The translations under genes and the position numbers were made by a program. A stretch of DNA of 40,614 bases from JBAZOY01 sp041648505 (lineage in GTDB: Bacteria; Desulfobacterota; Syntrophia; Syntrophales; CG2-30-49-12): contig JBAZOY010000017.1 in the NCBI GenBank assembly GCA_041648505.1, positions 1 to 40,614 on the forward strand, given 5' to 3'. This document shows, in pieces, positions 13,501-22,876 of the stretch. Below the pieces are notes generated by a model. The model was not told the DNA's origin. It was given only the letters and a program-made list of their open reading frames with translations, and made no database searches. Numbering within the stretch: the stretch's first letter is position 1; each line of letters begins with the position of its first letter.

Positions 13501-14445
13501 TCAGTTTGTCCCTTGAAATAAACGCTTTGCGGCTGAAAGGTTCGTCACTGATGAACAAGTCACATTGATTGTTCTAAAAAATGCCCCGAGAGGGCGGCCC
13601 GGGCCAACTTCGTAGATCGCATCGGCACATAACGCAAGTGCCTGCATATTTTCTTTCCATTGCACGGTGTTGGTCAACTGAGATACCATGCTCTTGAGAA
13701 TGTCTTCAGAATGTCCGGAATGAAATCCCCCCTTGTAATTCGAGGTCACCTGCTTTCCCCCTTTTGGATTCAAACCTTTACCATAAGTCCTCATCGCCTC
13801 CTCAAAGGGTCCTTCAATCGGCCTCATAAAACGGCTGTGGAAAGGGGCGCTCACATTAAGAGGTACAAAGCGGAAAGGTCTCCTCTCCCCATCCAATGCC
13901 TCTCGTAGCCGTGTTTCTGCCTCGGGCATCATCTCCAAACTACCGCTGATTACCACCTGATCGGCAGAATTGACATTGGCAACATCCAGCGGGAGATCCA
14001 CTAAGGTACGGAGAATAAGCTTGGCATCCAAATCTTCCGAAATAACTGCCGACATACCTCCAAGACCTACGGGCATTGCCTCCTGCATCAAACGACCTCG
14101 AATATGTACAATTTGTAAGGCCTCTGACAATGGAAGCACATCGGCACACACCAGAGCGGTAAATTCACCAAGACTGTGACCTCCCCAAAAGGCCGGCGAA
14201 AAGCCATAAAGAGCATGCAGGCCACGCAGCATAGCAACTTCAGTCGCGAGGATACAGGGCTGGGTATACTCGGTAAGATTGAGCCGCTCATCTTCTCCAA
14301 AACACATGGCGGCGACATCCCACCCTAGAGCATCAGACGCCTCCTGGTAGGTTTGCCTGCTGATTTGTATACTATTGAAAAAGTCTTGCCCCATGCCGGG
14401 TCGCTGAGATCCCTGGCCGGGGAAAACCACTGCGATATTTTTCAT
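13501..14445 (-). CDS. Malonyl-CoA:ACP transacylase (FabD-like)
   Basis: The 314-aa protein has FPGQGSQ (8-14), the nucleophile in GHSLGE (Ser91) and His203 in APFHSRFM, the complete transacylase set. It loads malonyl units onto the ACP for the condensing enzymes of the cluster. It is the first gene of the minus-strand run. The 143 bp to the divergent hydrolase gene should hold the promoters for both directions. The site before the ATG is weak. Confidence 0.9.
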   Translation of the reverse strand: MKNIAVVFPGQGSQRPGMGQDFFNSIQISRQTYQEASDALGWDVAAMCFGEDERLNLTEYTQPCILATEVAMLRGLHALYGFSPAFWGGHSLGEFTALVCADVLPLSEALQIVHIRGRLMQEAMPVGLGGMSAVISEDLDAKLILRTLVDLPLDVANVNSADQVVISGSLEMMPEAETRLREALDGERRPFRFVPLNVSAPFHSRFMRPIEGPFEEAMRTYGKGLNPKGGKQVTSNYKGGFHSGHSEDILKSMVSQLTNTVQWKENMQALALCADAIYEVGPGRPLGAFFRTINVTCSSVTNLSAAKRLFQGTN

Positions 14446-14588
14446 CTTTAATATTTTTATGAAAATTGCCGAAAATTATCCTTCTGACAGATTAGCTGAA
14501 CATTTACCATAGTTAACCAAAAAATCAAGAGAAAAAGCTTGTCTATCAGATAATGTTTATATATATACTTGCGCAAGGAGTTTGAACA
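14446..14588. promoter_or_regulatory. Divergent promoter region
   Basis: AT-rich spacer between the lipid operon (minus) and the hydrolase gene (plus). On the plus strand TTGTCT near 14539 and TATATA about 17 bp later resemble a sigma-70 promoter, and AAGGAG before the GTG start is the ribosome binding site. No clear minus-strand promoter was picked out. Confidence 0.4.
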
Positions 14589-15395
14589 GTGAAATTGATT
14601 CGCTTTCTATCTGACGACGATCAGGTATTATTCGGAGTTTATGAAGAAGAGCTGCCGGATGAAGTCCTGATCATAAGAGGGGATCTGTTTGGCGATTTTG
14701 ACATCACGCCAGAATCGGCAAAAATAAAACATCTCCTGCCTCCTGTTTTACCCCGCAACATTTTAGCGCTCGGCCTAAACTACAGGAAGCATGCTAATGA
14801 AACAGGCTCTTCATGCCCTGCAATCCCCGTCGCTTTCATGAAGGCTACAACCAGCACCATAGGACACATGGAATCGATCCTGCTCCCTATGGCAGGACCA
14901 GAAAAAGTGGATTATGAAGCTGAGCTGGCCGTAATTATTGGTAAAAAGGCAAAAAATATCTCCCCATATGATGCCATGGACTATATCCTGGGATATACAT
15001 GCGCTAATGATATCAGTGCACGGGACTGGCAGATTGAAAAACAAAAAAACCAATGGACCCGAGGGAAAAGTTTTGATACCTTTTGCCCTCTTGGCCCCTG
15101 CCTGGTTACGAAGGATGAAATCCCCGACCCGCATAATCTACGCATCCGTACTATTCTCAATGGCATTATCCTTCAGGATTCCAATACACATGATATGATC
15201 TTTGATATACCTGCAATTATCAGCGATCTAAGTAGATCTATGACATTGCTGCCCGGCACGGTAATTCTGACAGGCACCCCGGAAGGCGTCGGTTTCACAA
15301 GGAAACCACCCATATTTCTCAAGGAGAAAGACATGATAACCATAGACATCGGCAAAATAGGCCAACTGACAAACCCTGTCAAAAGGGAGGAATGA
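14589..15395 (+). CDS. Fumarylacetoacetate hydrolase family protein
   Basis: The 268-aa product starts at GTG after AAGGAG. It has the FAH signatures GLNYRKHA, VDYEAELAVIIGK (metal-binding Glu residues), GYTCANDISARDWQ, the KSFDTFCPLGP loop and LTGTPEGVGF. Such enzymes cleave or decarboxylate acylpyruvates or related beta-diketones, often in aromatic degradation. The N-terminal 50 residues form the usual FAH_N domain. No pathway genes lie beside it, so the substrate is open. Confidence 0.85.
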   Translation: MKLIRFLSDDDQVLFGVYEEELPDEVLIIRGDLFGDFDITPESAKIKHLLPPVLPRNILALGLNYRKHANETGSSCPAIPVAFMKATTSTIGHMESILLPMAGPEKVDYEAELAVIIGKKAKNISPYDAMDYILGYTCANDISARDWQIEKQKNQWTRGKSFDTFCPLGPCLVTKDEIPDPHNLRIRTILNGIILQDSNTHDMIFDIPAIISDLSRSMTLLPGTVILTGTPEGVGFTRKPPIFLKEKDMITIDIGKIGQLTNPVKREE

Positions 15396-15427
15396 TCTCC
15401 TGCAATTAACTGATTCACAGGAGATCA
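15393..15427 (+). terminator. 10-bp inverted repeat after the FAH gene
   Basis: TGATCTCCTG (15393-15402) and CAGGAGATCA (15418-15427) form a perfect stem that includes the stop codon. No T-run follows, so it may be a weak terminator or an mRNA stabiliser. Confidence 0.4.
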
Positions 15428-15436
15428 TATTCCATG

Positions 15437-15464
15437 TTGACAATTCTGAGTTAATATTTAAAAT
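15437..15464 (+). promoter_or_regulatory. Probable sigma-70 promoter of the HtrA gene
   Basis: TTGACA at 15437-15442 and TAAAAT at 15459-15464 are 16 bp apart, 57 bp before the proposed start codon. This is the clearest consensus promoter in the window. No sigma-E-like signal was seen. Confidence 0.55.
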
Positions 15465-15520
15465 AAGATTTAGAACCACTCAAAACACTAACAAGGTGTA
15501 ATAAAAATATGGAGGATTGT

Positions 15521-16993
15521 ATGAAAAAGGAAAACCGACAAACCTTTATTATGTTTCTGCTGGCTTTTTTAATAGGCTTTTTCGTTGTCTCTCTCGTAGA
15601 AGTGTTACGTTCCTCTTTCGGCCCTTTAGGACCGGATGTACAGTTGGCTTCGGCGGTTTCTCCCCTAGCAGAAATTCCGGCCGCCCCTGCCTCGTTTGCT
15701 GAGCTTGCCGAAAAACTAAAGCCTGCAGTTGTAAACATCAGCACTACAAAGACAATCCGGGCGGGAGACGCCTTAGAAACCCCCTTTGGCTCCCCCTTTG
15801 ATCGTTCTCCGTGGGGGGATGATTTCTTCGGGAGATTTTTCGGCGACACACCGCGGAGGGAATTCAAGCAGAAGAGCCTGGGCTCCGGTTTCATTATAAG
15901 TCATGACGGCTACATCTTTACCAACAATCACGTAGTGGAGCAAGCTGATAAAATATTGGTAAAGCTCTCTGATGAGAAAGAGTATGAGGCCAAGATCATC
16001 GGTAAGGATAAGAATACAGATATCGCCCTGATCAAAATAAAACCGGACAGCTCTCTGCCTGTAGTAGAGCTTGGTGATTCAGACGAATTGCGTGTAGGTA
16101 GCTGGGTTCTCGCCATCGGCAATCCATTCGGGCTTGAACAGACGGTCACGGCCGGTATAGTCAGCGCCAAGGGCCGTGTAATTGGCGCAGGTCCCTATGA
16201 CAATTTTATTCAGACAGATGCCTCCATCAATCCAGGGAACAGTGGCGGGCCCCTATTCAATATGGGAGGTAAGGTGATAGGCATCAATACCGCCATTGTA
16301 GCCCAGGGACAGGGCATTGGATTTGCCATACCGATCAACATGGCTAAAAATATTCTGCCCGACCTGAAAACAAAAGGAATGGTGTCTCGTGGCTGGATTG
16401 GCGTCGCCGTCCAGGACATCACAGAAGATATTCTTCAGGGTCTTAATCTAAAAGACAGGAATGGTGCCCTGATTGCTGAAGTATTCGAGGGGGACCCTGC
16501 CGATAAGGCCGGCGTGAAGACAGGCGACGTCGCAGTTGAAGTGAACGGCAAAAAAGTAAAGGATACCCATGAGTTTTCAAGGGTTATCGCTTCATCACAT
16601 GTGGGGAACAAGATTTCGGTAAAGGTAATGCGCGACGGCAAAGAATATACTTTCCAGGTCGTCGTGGCAGAACGTAAGGACGAGACAGCGATAGCAGGTG
16701 TAAGGGGGAAAAGTGAAGGCCTGGGCATGACCGTCCAGGAAATCACGCCTGAAATCGCTCGACATCTTGGTGTTTCCAGCAAAACCGGTGTCGTTGTAGC
16801 GGAGGTACAAGAGGGAAGTCCCGCAGATGAGGTCGGTATCCGTTCCGGGGATATTATTCTGCAGGTAAACAAAGTGAAAATATCCTCCTTAAAAGATTAT
16901 TTAAGAGAAATATCAAAGAAACAGGCAACCCAGAGTATCTTATTTTTGATCAAACGGGGGAAGGCAACTTTTTTTGTACCCCTCCGTAAATAA
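15521..16993 (+). CDS. degP: Do/HtrA-family periplasmic serine protease
   Basis: The start is set at ATG 15521, since GGAGG lies inside the four codons of the longer reading from 15509. The 490-aa product has an N-terminal membrane anchor or signal (FIMFLLAFLIGFFVVSLV), a trypsin-like domain with His137 (TNNHVVE), Asp167 (NTDIAL) and Ser241 (GNSGGP), and two PDZ domains (about 275-370 and 390-485). It degrades or refolds damaged envelope proteins. It stands alone, with its own promoter and a 311-bp gap downstream. Confidence 0.93.
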   Translation: MKKENRQTFIMFLLAFLIGFFVVSLVEVLRSSFGPLGPDVQLASAVSPLAEIPAAPASFAELAEKLKPAVVNISTTKTIRAGDALETPFGSPFDRSPWGDDFFGRFFGDTPRREFKQKSLGSGFIISHDGYIFTNNHVVEQADKILVKLSDEKEYEAKIIGKDKNTDIALIKIKPDSSLPVVELGDSDELRVGSWVLAIGNPFGLEQTVTAGIVSAKGRVIGAGPYDNFIQTDASINPGNSGGPLFNMGGKVIGINTAIVAQGQGIGFAIPINMAKNILPDLKTKGMVSRGWIGVAVQDITEDILQGLNLKDRNGALIAEVFEGDPADKAGVKTGDVAVEVNGKKVKDTHEFSRVIASSHVGNKISVKVMRDGKEYTFQVVVAERKDETAIAGVRGKSEGLGMTVQEITPEIARHLGVSSKTGVVVAEVQEGSPADEVGIRSGDIILQVNKVKISSLKDYLREISKKQATQSILFLIKRGKATFFVPLRK

Positions 16994-17304
16994 AGCCTTA
17001 ATAGTATCCTGCCCTAATTATAGAGGAGACTTTCGGGTAATATGGCTGGGGCTACGTTGTACGCGCTCGCAAAACTAGTCCGGAAGCATGAAATTTGTAT
17101 CTGAAACCGATGGAACTTGCATTAATCGGCGCTCAAGAATCTTTCCCGGCCATGCATGCACGTTGCTCCTCTGCACAGGCAAAACTCGCACTTACGTGCT
17201 CACGCATTACCTGTACCAAAACTACACGGCACCCGCGCAGCGCTCCAAAAAGCTTTGACCCGCGTCTCCTGAAACTGATTCCCTATATTGGGGAAGGATT
17301 ATCT
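16994..17304. other. Intergenic stretch without a supported gene
   Basis: The frame of the downstream glycosylase stays open back to 17095, but that extension is rich in Cys, Ser and Thr, lacks a ribosome binding site and is not part of the family. No tRNA, terminator or repeat was recognised. Confidence 0.5.
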
Positions 17305-17991
17305 ATGTATGCATGTACTGCCGGTCAATATTTATTTCCGCTCTATGAGTCGCTGAATATTTACTTCGGTGATCTCCACTGGTGGCCAGGTGATTCTCCG
17401 TTCGAGGTGATTGTTGGTGCGATACTGACTCAGAACACAACCTGGCACAATGTTGAAATCGCCATAAAAAAGCTGAAAGCCAAAGAGCTCCTCCATCCGG
17501 GCAGGCTTATGGAAACGGAAGACGATGTTCTGGCAGAACTAATCAGGTCTTCGGGATATTACAATGTCAAAACAAGAAGGCTAAAGTCTTTTGTCCAGTA
17601 TTTGTGTGATGAATATGATGGAAGCCTTGACAGGATGTTTGCAGAGGATCTCTGGCACCTGCGAGAAACACTGTTGCGAGTCAAGGGTATTGGAGAAGAA
17701 ACTGCTGACAGCATCCTGCTCTATGCAGGGGAAAAGCCGGTTTTTGTCGTTGACGCCTATACGCGAAGGATTCTGCAAAGGCATGGCTTCAGCTGTAAAG
17801 ATGCAGGCTATGGTGAAATTCAGGCACTATTCATGACCAATCTCCCTAATAACGTTCCTCTGTACAAGCAGTATCATGCCCTCCTGGTCAATACCGGAAA
17901 GACCTTCTGTAACAAAACCCCTCGTTGCGAAGGGTGCCCTCTGGGCGGGTTTAATGCCTGCCTGAACGAACGCTCTTTGGCCGCAGTCTAA
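17305..17991 (+). CDS. Endonuclease III-like HhH-GPD DNA glycosylase
   Basis: The start is ATG 17305 (MYACTAGQYLF) with GGGGAAGGA upstream. The 228-aa protein has the HhH motif LLRVKGIGEETADSIL, the catalytic Asp in FVVDAYTRR and a C-terminal [4Fe-4S] site C-x5-C-x2-C-x7-C (202, 208, 211, 219). The Lys expected in the hairpin of bifunctional Nth is not present (EETADS), so it fits the monofunctional branch of endonuclease III relatives that excise damaged or deaminated bases. It begins ILTQNTTWHNVEIAI, typical for the family. Confidence 0.88.
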   Translation: MYACTAGQYLFPLYESLNIYFGDLHWWPGDSPFEVIVGAILTQNTTWHNVEIAIKKLKAKELLHPGRLMETEDDVLAELIRSSGYYNVKTRRLKSFVQYLCDEYDGSLDRMFAEDLWHLRETLLRVKGIGEETADSILLYAGEKPVFVVDAYTRRILQRHGFSCKDAGYGEIQALFMTNLPNNVPLYKQYHALLVNTGKTFCNKTPRCEGCPLGGFNACLNERSLAAV

Positions 17992-18073
17992 AGAAACACA
18001 GGGGAACCAAAATGATTAATGCAAATAAAATAGCTCTCCAAATTAAACTGAATCTTTAGGAGAAGTTGCACCT

Positions 18074-18760
18074 ATGGTCAAATACCTGTCCAAGCTGGCA
18101 ATCAATTGTGGTCTCATCCCGGCAGCCTATTATTTAATCCGCCTGTACTTCCTGCTGGTCAGGGTCAGGATAATTAACGAGAGTTATCTTCTTGAGCATC
18201 TCGAAGGGGGGAAAAGAGCTATCATAGCCCTGTGGCACCAGCGTATCTTCCTGTCTATGAGCTACGCCAAAAGACTTGGCGCTTTTTCACCCGCGGTGAT
18301 GATCAGCGAAAGTCGTGATGGAGAAATCATTGCACGCATATTAAGCCATGTGAATTTCCGGCCCGTCAGGGGGTCCAGTTCCCACCACGGCAGAAAGGCC
18401 CTTGCTGCCATGGTGGCAGATATGGTGCACCATAAGCTTGCCGCTCATATACTCGATGGCCCCCGTGGTCCCCGGGGGATTGTCAAGGCAGGCCTGATTA
18501 CAATGGCCCAGTTATCCGGGGCAGCGATTTTGCCGCTCTATGCATCTGTTAACCGGGCATGGGTCCTGAAGAGTTGGGACCGTTTCCTGATCCCCAAACC
18601 ATTCAGCCATGTTCTCCTCCGCTGGGATCAACCCCTGTATATACCTCAACATTCGGACGCGGAAGAATTTGAAGCTATCAGGCTCCAGATGGAAAAACAG
18701 CTGAGAGAAAGTCAGGAGGGGGATGATCGACGTTTTGGATGGACTGAAAGCCTGCTGTAA
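18074..18760 (+). CDS. DUF374 / LpxL-like lysophospholipid acyltransferase family protein
   Basis: The 228-aa protein has an N-terminal hydrophobic segment (LIPAAYYLIRLYFLLV) and the DUF374 motifs ALWHQR, ISESRDGE, RGSSSHHG and ILDGPRGPRG. Family members are inner-membrane acyltransferases, some acting in lipid A synthesis. The site TTAGGAGAAG precedes the ATG. It is 118 bp upstream of glyQ and could be co-transcribed. Confidence 0.85.
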   Translation: MVKYLSKLAINCGLIPAAYYLIRLYFLLVRVRIINESYLLEHLEGGKRAIIALWHQRIFLSMSYAKRLGAFSPAVMISESRDGEIIARILSHVNFRPVRGSSSHHGRKALAAMVADMVHHKLAAHILDGPRGPRGIVKAGLITMAQLSGAAILPLYASVNRAWVLKSWDRFLIPKPFSHVLLRWDQPLYIPQHSDAEEFEAIRLQMEKQLRESQEGDDRRFGWTESLL

Positions 18761-18878
18761 GGTATCCCTGCCCCCTGCCCTAGACCACATTCCCCGGCCC
18801 GGCTTTTCATATTGACAGAGATTTCCCCCCATGTTAGGTAACCTCTGAAATGGAATTTGATCTTTACGGGAGGGTAAT

Positions 18879-19769
18879 TTGACCTTTCAGGAATTAATAT
18901 TTGCCCTTGAAAGATACTGGGCCAGCCGCGGGTGCATTATACAGCAACCATACGATATCGAAGTGGGAGCAGGCACCTTCAACCCCGCAACGTTTCTCAG
19001 GGCTCTGGGACCGGAACCGTGGAATGTGGCTTATGTTGAACCGTCCCGGAGACCCACAGACGGCCGGTATGGCGAAAATCCGAACAGATTGCAACATTAC
19101 TATCAGTATCAGGTGGTCATGAAGCCCTCACCCCTGGACATCCAGGATATCTACCTTGACTCCCTGAAGAGCTTTGGCATAGATCCCCTCGATCATGACA
19201 TCCGCTTTGTCGAAGATGACTGGGAATCACCAACTCTGGGAGCGTGGGGCCTGGGCTGGGAGGTCTGGCTCGACGGCATGGAAATAACACAGTTCACATA
19301 CTTCCAGCAAGTTGGAGGGATTGACCTCAATCCTGTGCCTGTTGAACTCACATATGGCATTGAGCGTATCGCCATGTATATCCAGGACGTGGATAGTGTA
19401 TTCAACCTGAAATGGGACGATCATATTACGTACGGAGATATTCATCACCAGGACGAGATAGAGTTTTCCACCTATAACTTTGAAATAGCAGATACTGCAA
19501 TACTGCGGAGTCTTTTCGATATTTACGAAAAAGAGTCTCTGAGGACGGCCGGAAAGGGCATTATCCTGCCTGCTTATGATTATTGCCTCAAGTGTTCCCA
19601 TACCTTTAACCTCCTCGATGCGAGGGGGGCAATCAGTGTTGCTGAACGTACGAGCTATATCGGAAGGGTAAGGAATCTGGCCAGACTCTGCGCGGAAGGT
19701 TATCTCAAACAACGACAAGAAATGGGTTATCCCTTATTAGAAAGACTCTCTGGACTTACAAGGGGCTGA
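18879..19769 (+). CDS. glyQ: Glycine--tRNA ligase alpha subunit
   Basis: The 296-aa product begins at TTG after GGGAGGG. MTFQELIFALERYWASRGC and QQPYDIEVGAGTFNPAT are diagnostic of the bacterial alpha2beta2 glycyl-tRNA synthetase. The alpha subunit carries the class II catalytic site (PSRRPTDGRYGENPNR). The length is normal. The beta subunit gene follows after 21 bp. Confidence 0.97.
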   Translation: MTFQELIFALERYWASRGCIIQQPYDIEVGAGTFNPATFLRALGPEPWNVAYVEPSRRPTDGRYGENPNRLQHYYQYQVVMKPSPLDIQDIYLDSLKSFGIDPLDHDIRFVEDDWESPTLGAWGLGWEVWLDGMEITQFTYFQQVGGIDLNPVPVELTYGIERIAMYIQDVDSVFNLKWDDHITYGDIHHQDEIEFSTYNFEIADTAILRSLFDIYEKESLRTAGKGIILPAYDYCLKCSHTFNLLDARGAISVAERTSYIGRVRNLARLCAEGYLKQRQEMGYPLLERLSGLTRG

Positions 19770-19790
19770 TCTTAGACGAAACGGAATTAA

Positions 19791-21863
19791 ATGAGTAAAG
19801 ATCTTATATTGGAGATAGGAACGGAAGAAATTCCGGCCGCTTTTCTGCCTAAAGCGCTCAAAGATATGAGCGAGATAATACAGAAAGAGTGCCTTGTTAG
19901 ACGAATCCGACACGGCAAGGTCAATACAATGGCTACACCGAGAAGGCTTTGCCTCTACGTTGCAGACGTCTCGGAAAAACAGGATGAGCAGATTATCGAA
20001 AAACTCGGCCCGGCAAAAAGTGTTGCCTACGATAAACAGGGAAAGCCCTCAAAAGCCGCAATCGGTTTTGCAAAAAGCCAGGGATTGGATATCTCAGAGC
20101 TATCAACAGTCTCCACGGACAAGGGAGAATATCTCTGCGCCCGTAAGCAAATATCAGGTAAAGATACAGAAAACCTGTGGCCCGATATTTTATCGGCATT
20201 CATCACTTCTATCCCTTTTAAGAAATCTATGCGTTGGTCAAATTTGGAACATCGCTTTGTCAGGCCGATTCACTGGATACTCGCCCTGTATGGCTCTCAG
20301 AAAGTGCCATTTAAGTTTGGGAATATAGAGAGCGATAACAAGACCTGCGGGCACCGCTTCCTCAGCCCGGCTTTTTTCGCTGTCAGGAGCATGGAAGAAT
20401 ACCTGCTAAAGACGAGAGAAAACTTTGTCATTGTAGATCATGAAGAACGCAAAAAGATCATTCATGAGGAGATGGAAAAGGCCGCCAAGACTCTTTCCGG
20501 GCGAGTTCTCCATAACAACAAACTACTTGAAACGGTGACTTTTCTAACTGAATATCCGACGGTTGTCAGCGGCAGCTTTGACCGGGAATACTTGAAGCTA
20601 CCACCGGAGGTACTCATCACCTCCATGGCCTCACATCAAAAATACTTCCCCGTTGTAGACGAAAAAGATCAATTAATGCCCCATTTTATCGTCATTAATA
20701 ATAATGTAGCCCGTGATCAGACAGTGGTGATCAGGGGAAATGAAAGAGTTATCCGTGCAAGGCTGGCCGACGCAAAGTTCTTCTTTGATGAAGACCGGAA
20801 GATCCCTCTTGAAGCGCGTGTCGAAAATTTGAAGCATGTTGTATTTCACACCCTTCTTGGTACCTTTTATGACAAGGTACAGCGTTTCCGAACACTTGCC
20901 GCCTATATAGCGAAGCAGATAAATCCCGACCTTGCCGAAACGGTAGACCGTGCGGCTACCCTTGCCAAGGCTGACTTGGATACACAGATGGTCCGCGAAT
21001 TTGCAGAACTTCAGGGGGTCATGGGCCGGGAATATGCCCTGATTGCCGGTGAAAATCCAATCGTGGCAAAAGCAATCTACGAGCATTACCTCCCCGTAGC
21101 AGCCGGTGGCGATCTGCCGGAAACCGATGAAGGAGCCATCGTCGGCATTGCGGATAAGATGGACAACATTGTGGGGTTCTTCGGCGTAAATCTGCCTCCT
21201 ACAGGAGATACGGACCCCTATGCCTTACGACGTCAGGCCCTTGGTATCATTAATATCATTCTCCATAAGCGTTATCCCCTTCCGTTGGAAGACCTGGTCA
21301 ATAAAAGCATGTCCATTCTTGGTGATAAATTAAAAAGGCCCTTTGAAGAGACAAAAACCGATGTTCTGGAGTTCTTTAGGGGAAGATTGGGAAACCGGCT
21401 TATCTCCCAGGGCTGTCCCTATGATGTTGTTGACGCCGTTCTTGCTTTGGGCATATCAGAAATAGTTGTCTCGGTAAAAAAAATGGAAGCCCTAAAAGCA
21501 TTCAAGTCTCATACGGATTTTGAACCATTGACGATTGCCTTCAAGCGGGTCGGTAACATTATCAAAAATTTTAACCGAGGTTTCGTAGACCCCGCCCTGT
21601 TTGAAATGAATGAAGAAACGACCCTGTACGATGCTTTCCTGGAAATAAAGGAACGATCTCTTGCCTATAATATCACCGATGACTATCAATCGTCCTTGGC
21701 TGAACTGGCACGCCTGAGAAAACCGGTGGATGATTTCTTTGATTCTGTTCTGGTCATGGCAGAAGACGAAAGGATAAGACATAATCGGCTTTCCCTGCTC
21801 CAGGAGGTCTCTATGCTATTCCACAGGATCGCCGATTTTTCTAAAATTGTCATAGACCACTGA
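19791..21863 (+). CDS. glyS: Glycine--tRNA ligase beta subunit
   Basis: The 690-aa product has the family start LILEIGTEEIPAAFLPKAL, the internal MRWSNLEHRFVRPIHWI and an HD-like central part (FAELQGVMGREYALIAGE). A DALR-type anticodon-binding region ends it (LAELARLRKPVDDFFDSVLVM). It supplies tRNA recognition for GlyQ. Length and gene order are as in most proteobacteria. Confidence 0.97.
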   Translation: MSKDLILEIGTEEIPAAFLPKALKDMSEIIQKECLVRRIRHGKVNTMATPRRLCLYVADVSEKQDEQIIEKLGPAKSVAYDKQGKPSKAAIGFAKSQGLDISELSTVSTDKGEYLCARKQISGKDTENLWPDILSAFITSIPFKKSMRWSNLEHRFVRPIHWILALYGSQKVPFKFGNIESDNKTCGHRFLSPAFFAVRSMEEYLLKTRENFVIVDHEERKKIIHEEMEKAAKTLSGRVLHNNKLLETVTFLTEYPTVVSGSFDREYLKLPPEVLITSMASHQKYFPVVDEKDQLMPHFIVINNNVARDQTVVIRGNERVIRARLADAKFFFDEDRKIPLEARVENLKHVVFHTLLGTFYDKVQRFRTLAAYIAKQINPDLAETVDRAATLAKADLDTQMVREFAELQGVMGREYALIAGENPIVAKAIYEHYLPVAAGGDLPETDEGAIVGIADKMDNIVGFFGVNLPPTGDTDPYALRRQALGIINIILHKRYPLPLEDLVNKSMSILGDKLKRPFEETKTDVLEFFRGRLGNRLISQGCPYDVVDAVLALGISEIVVSVKKMEALKAFKSHTDFEPLTIAFKRVGNIIKNFNRGFVDPALFEMNEETTLYDAFLEIKERSLAYNITDDYQSSLAELARLRKPVDDFFDSVLVMAEDERIRHNRLSLLQEVSMLFHRIADFSKIVIDH

Positions 21864-21880
21864 GGATCCCCTTACACAGT

Positions 21881-22768
21881 TTGCTAAAAAGAGAAACCCA
21901 TACAGTGTCCCGTATTAGAAAAAGCTCAACACTTTGTCCAAATTGCCGGCAACCGGTCAACACAGATGATCCTCTCTGCCCCTACTGTGGCCTATCCAAG
22001 CCCGGCTCTCGCAAAATAATGCGTTTCTTTAGCGGTCAGGGAGGAGGCAGGGGCGATATTGATGTGGTAAGGATCATTATCTACACCAATATCGCGTTCT
22101 ATATTGTTTCCCTTCTTCTTAGTTCTTCTACTGTTGGTATATCGGCAAATCCACTGACCTTTTTATCCCCCGGCAGCAGGAGCCTTATCCTTCTTGGAGC
22201 AACGGGCACCATCCCCATAGACGAACTGAATCGCTGGTGGACTCTCGTGTCGGCTTCGTTTCTGCATGGTGGCATTCTCCATATCTTTTTCAATATGGCA
22301 GCATTGTGGCAATTAGGACCGTTTGTATTACGTGAATTCGGGTTTTACCGTTTTGTTATTATCTATACCGTTACCGGCATTATTGGTTTCTTAGTATCCT
22401 ACATAGCTCACATTCCCTTCACCATTGGAGCATCGGGGAGTATCTGCGGTCTCATAGGCGCTATCCTCTATTATGGGAAAAGTCGCGGGGGAGTGTACGG
22501 ATATGCCATCTACAGACAGGCTATGGGATGGGTTGTGGGGCTTGCTGTCTTTGGCCTGCTGGTTACCGGGATCAACAACTGGGCGCATGGGGGAGGCATT
22601 CTTTCCGGTATTCTGCTCGGTTTTCTTATGGGCTATAATGACAAGGAAGGCGAAACAATCGTTTCCCGAACACTGGCCGCGGGCGTTATTCTGTTAACAG
22701 CAGCTATTTTACTCTGGAGTCTCATCCAGGCAATATACTACCGTTTTCACCTCTCCCCTTTATATTAA
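21881..22768 (+). CDS. Rhomboid intramembrane serine protease with zinc ribbon
   Basis: The frame opens with TTG at 21881; a GTG at 21905 is another candidate, and neither has a strong site. The N-terminus carries a zinc ribbon (CPNC ... CPYCG, about 19-36). The rhomboid core has the HGGILHIFFNMAALWQLG loop, the nucleophile Ser185 in GASG and the catalytic His236 in NNWAHGGG, across six to seven membrane segments. It cleaves membrane proteins within the bilayer; the substrate is unknown. It follows glyS by 17 bp. Confidence 0.9.
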   Translation: MLKRETHTVSRIRKSSTLCPNCRQPVNTDDPLCPYCGLSKPGSRKIMRFFSGQGGGRGDIDVVRIIIYTNIAFYIVSLLLSSSTVGISANPLTFLSPGSRSLILLGATGTIPIDELNRWWTLVSASFLHGGILHIFFNMAALWQLGPFVLREFGFYRFVIIYTVTGIIGFLVSYIAHIPFTIGASGSICGLIGAILYYGKSRGGVYGYAIYRQAMGWVVGLAVFGLLVTGINNWAHGGGILSGILLGFLMGYNDKEGETIVSRTLAAGVILLTAAILLWSLIQAIYYRFHLSPLY

Positions 22769-22876
22769 AAATCGCATTGACATGTAGTCGAAAATACACT
22801 ATCTTTTGGGTCAGAGAAAGATCTGCCCATCAGAGCATTCTGCTCCTAACAGGCTAAGACAATAGAAGGAGTATCT

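Noticed and set aside
17095..17304. 70-residue N-terminal extension of the glycosylase
   Set aside because: Low-quality composition, no ribosome binding site, and the family starts at the ATG at 17305.
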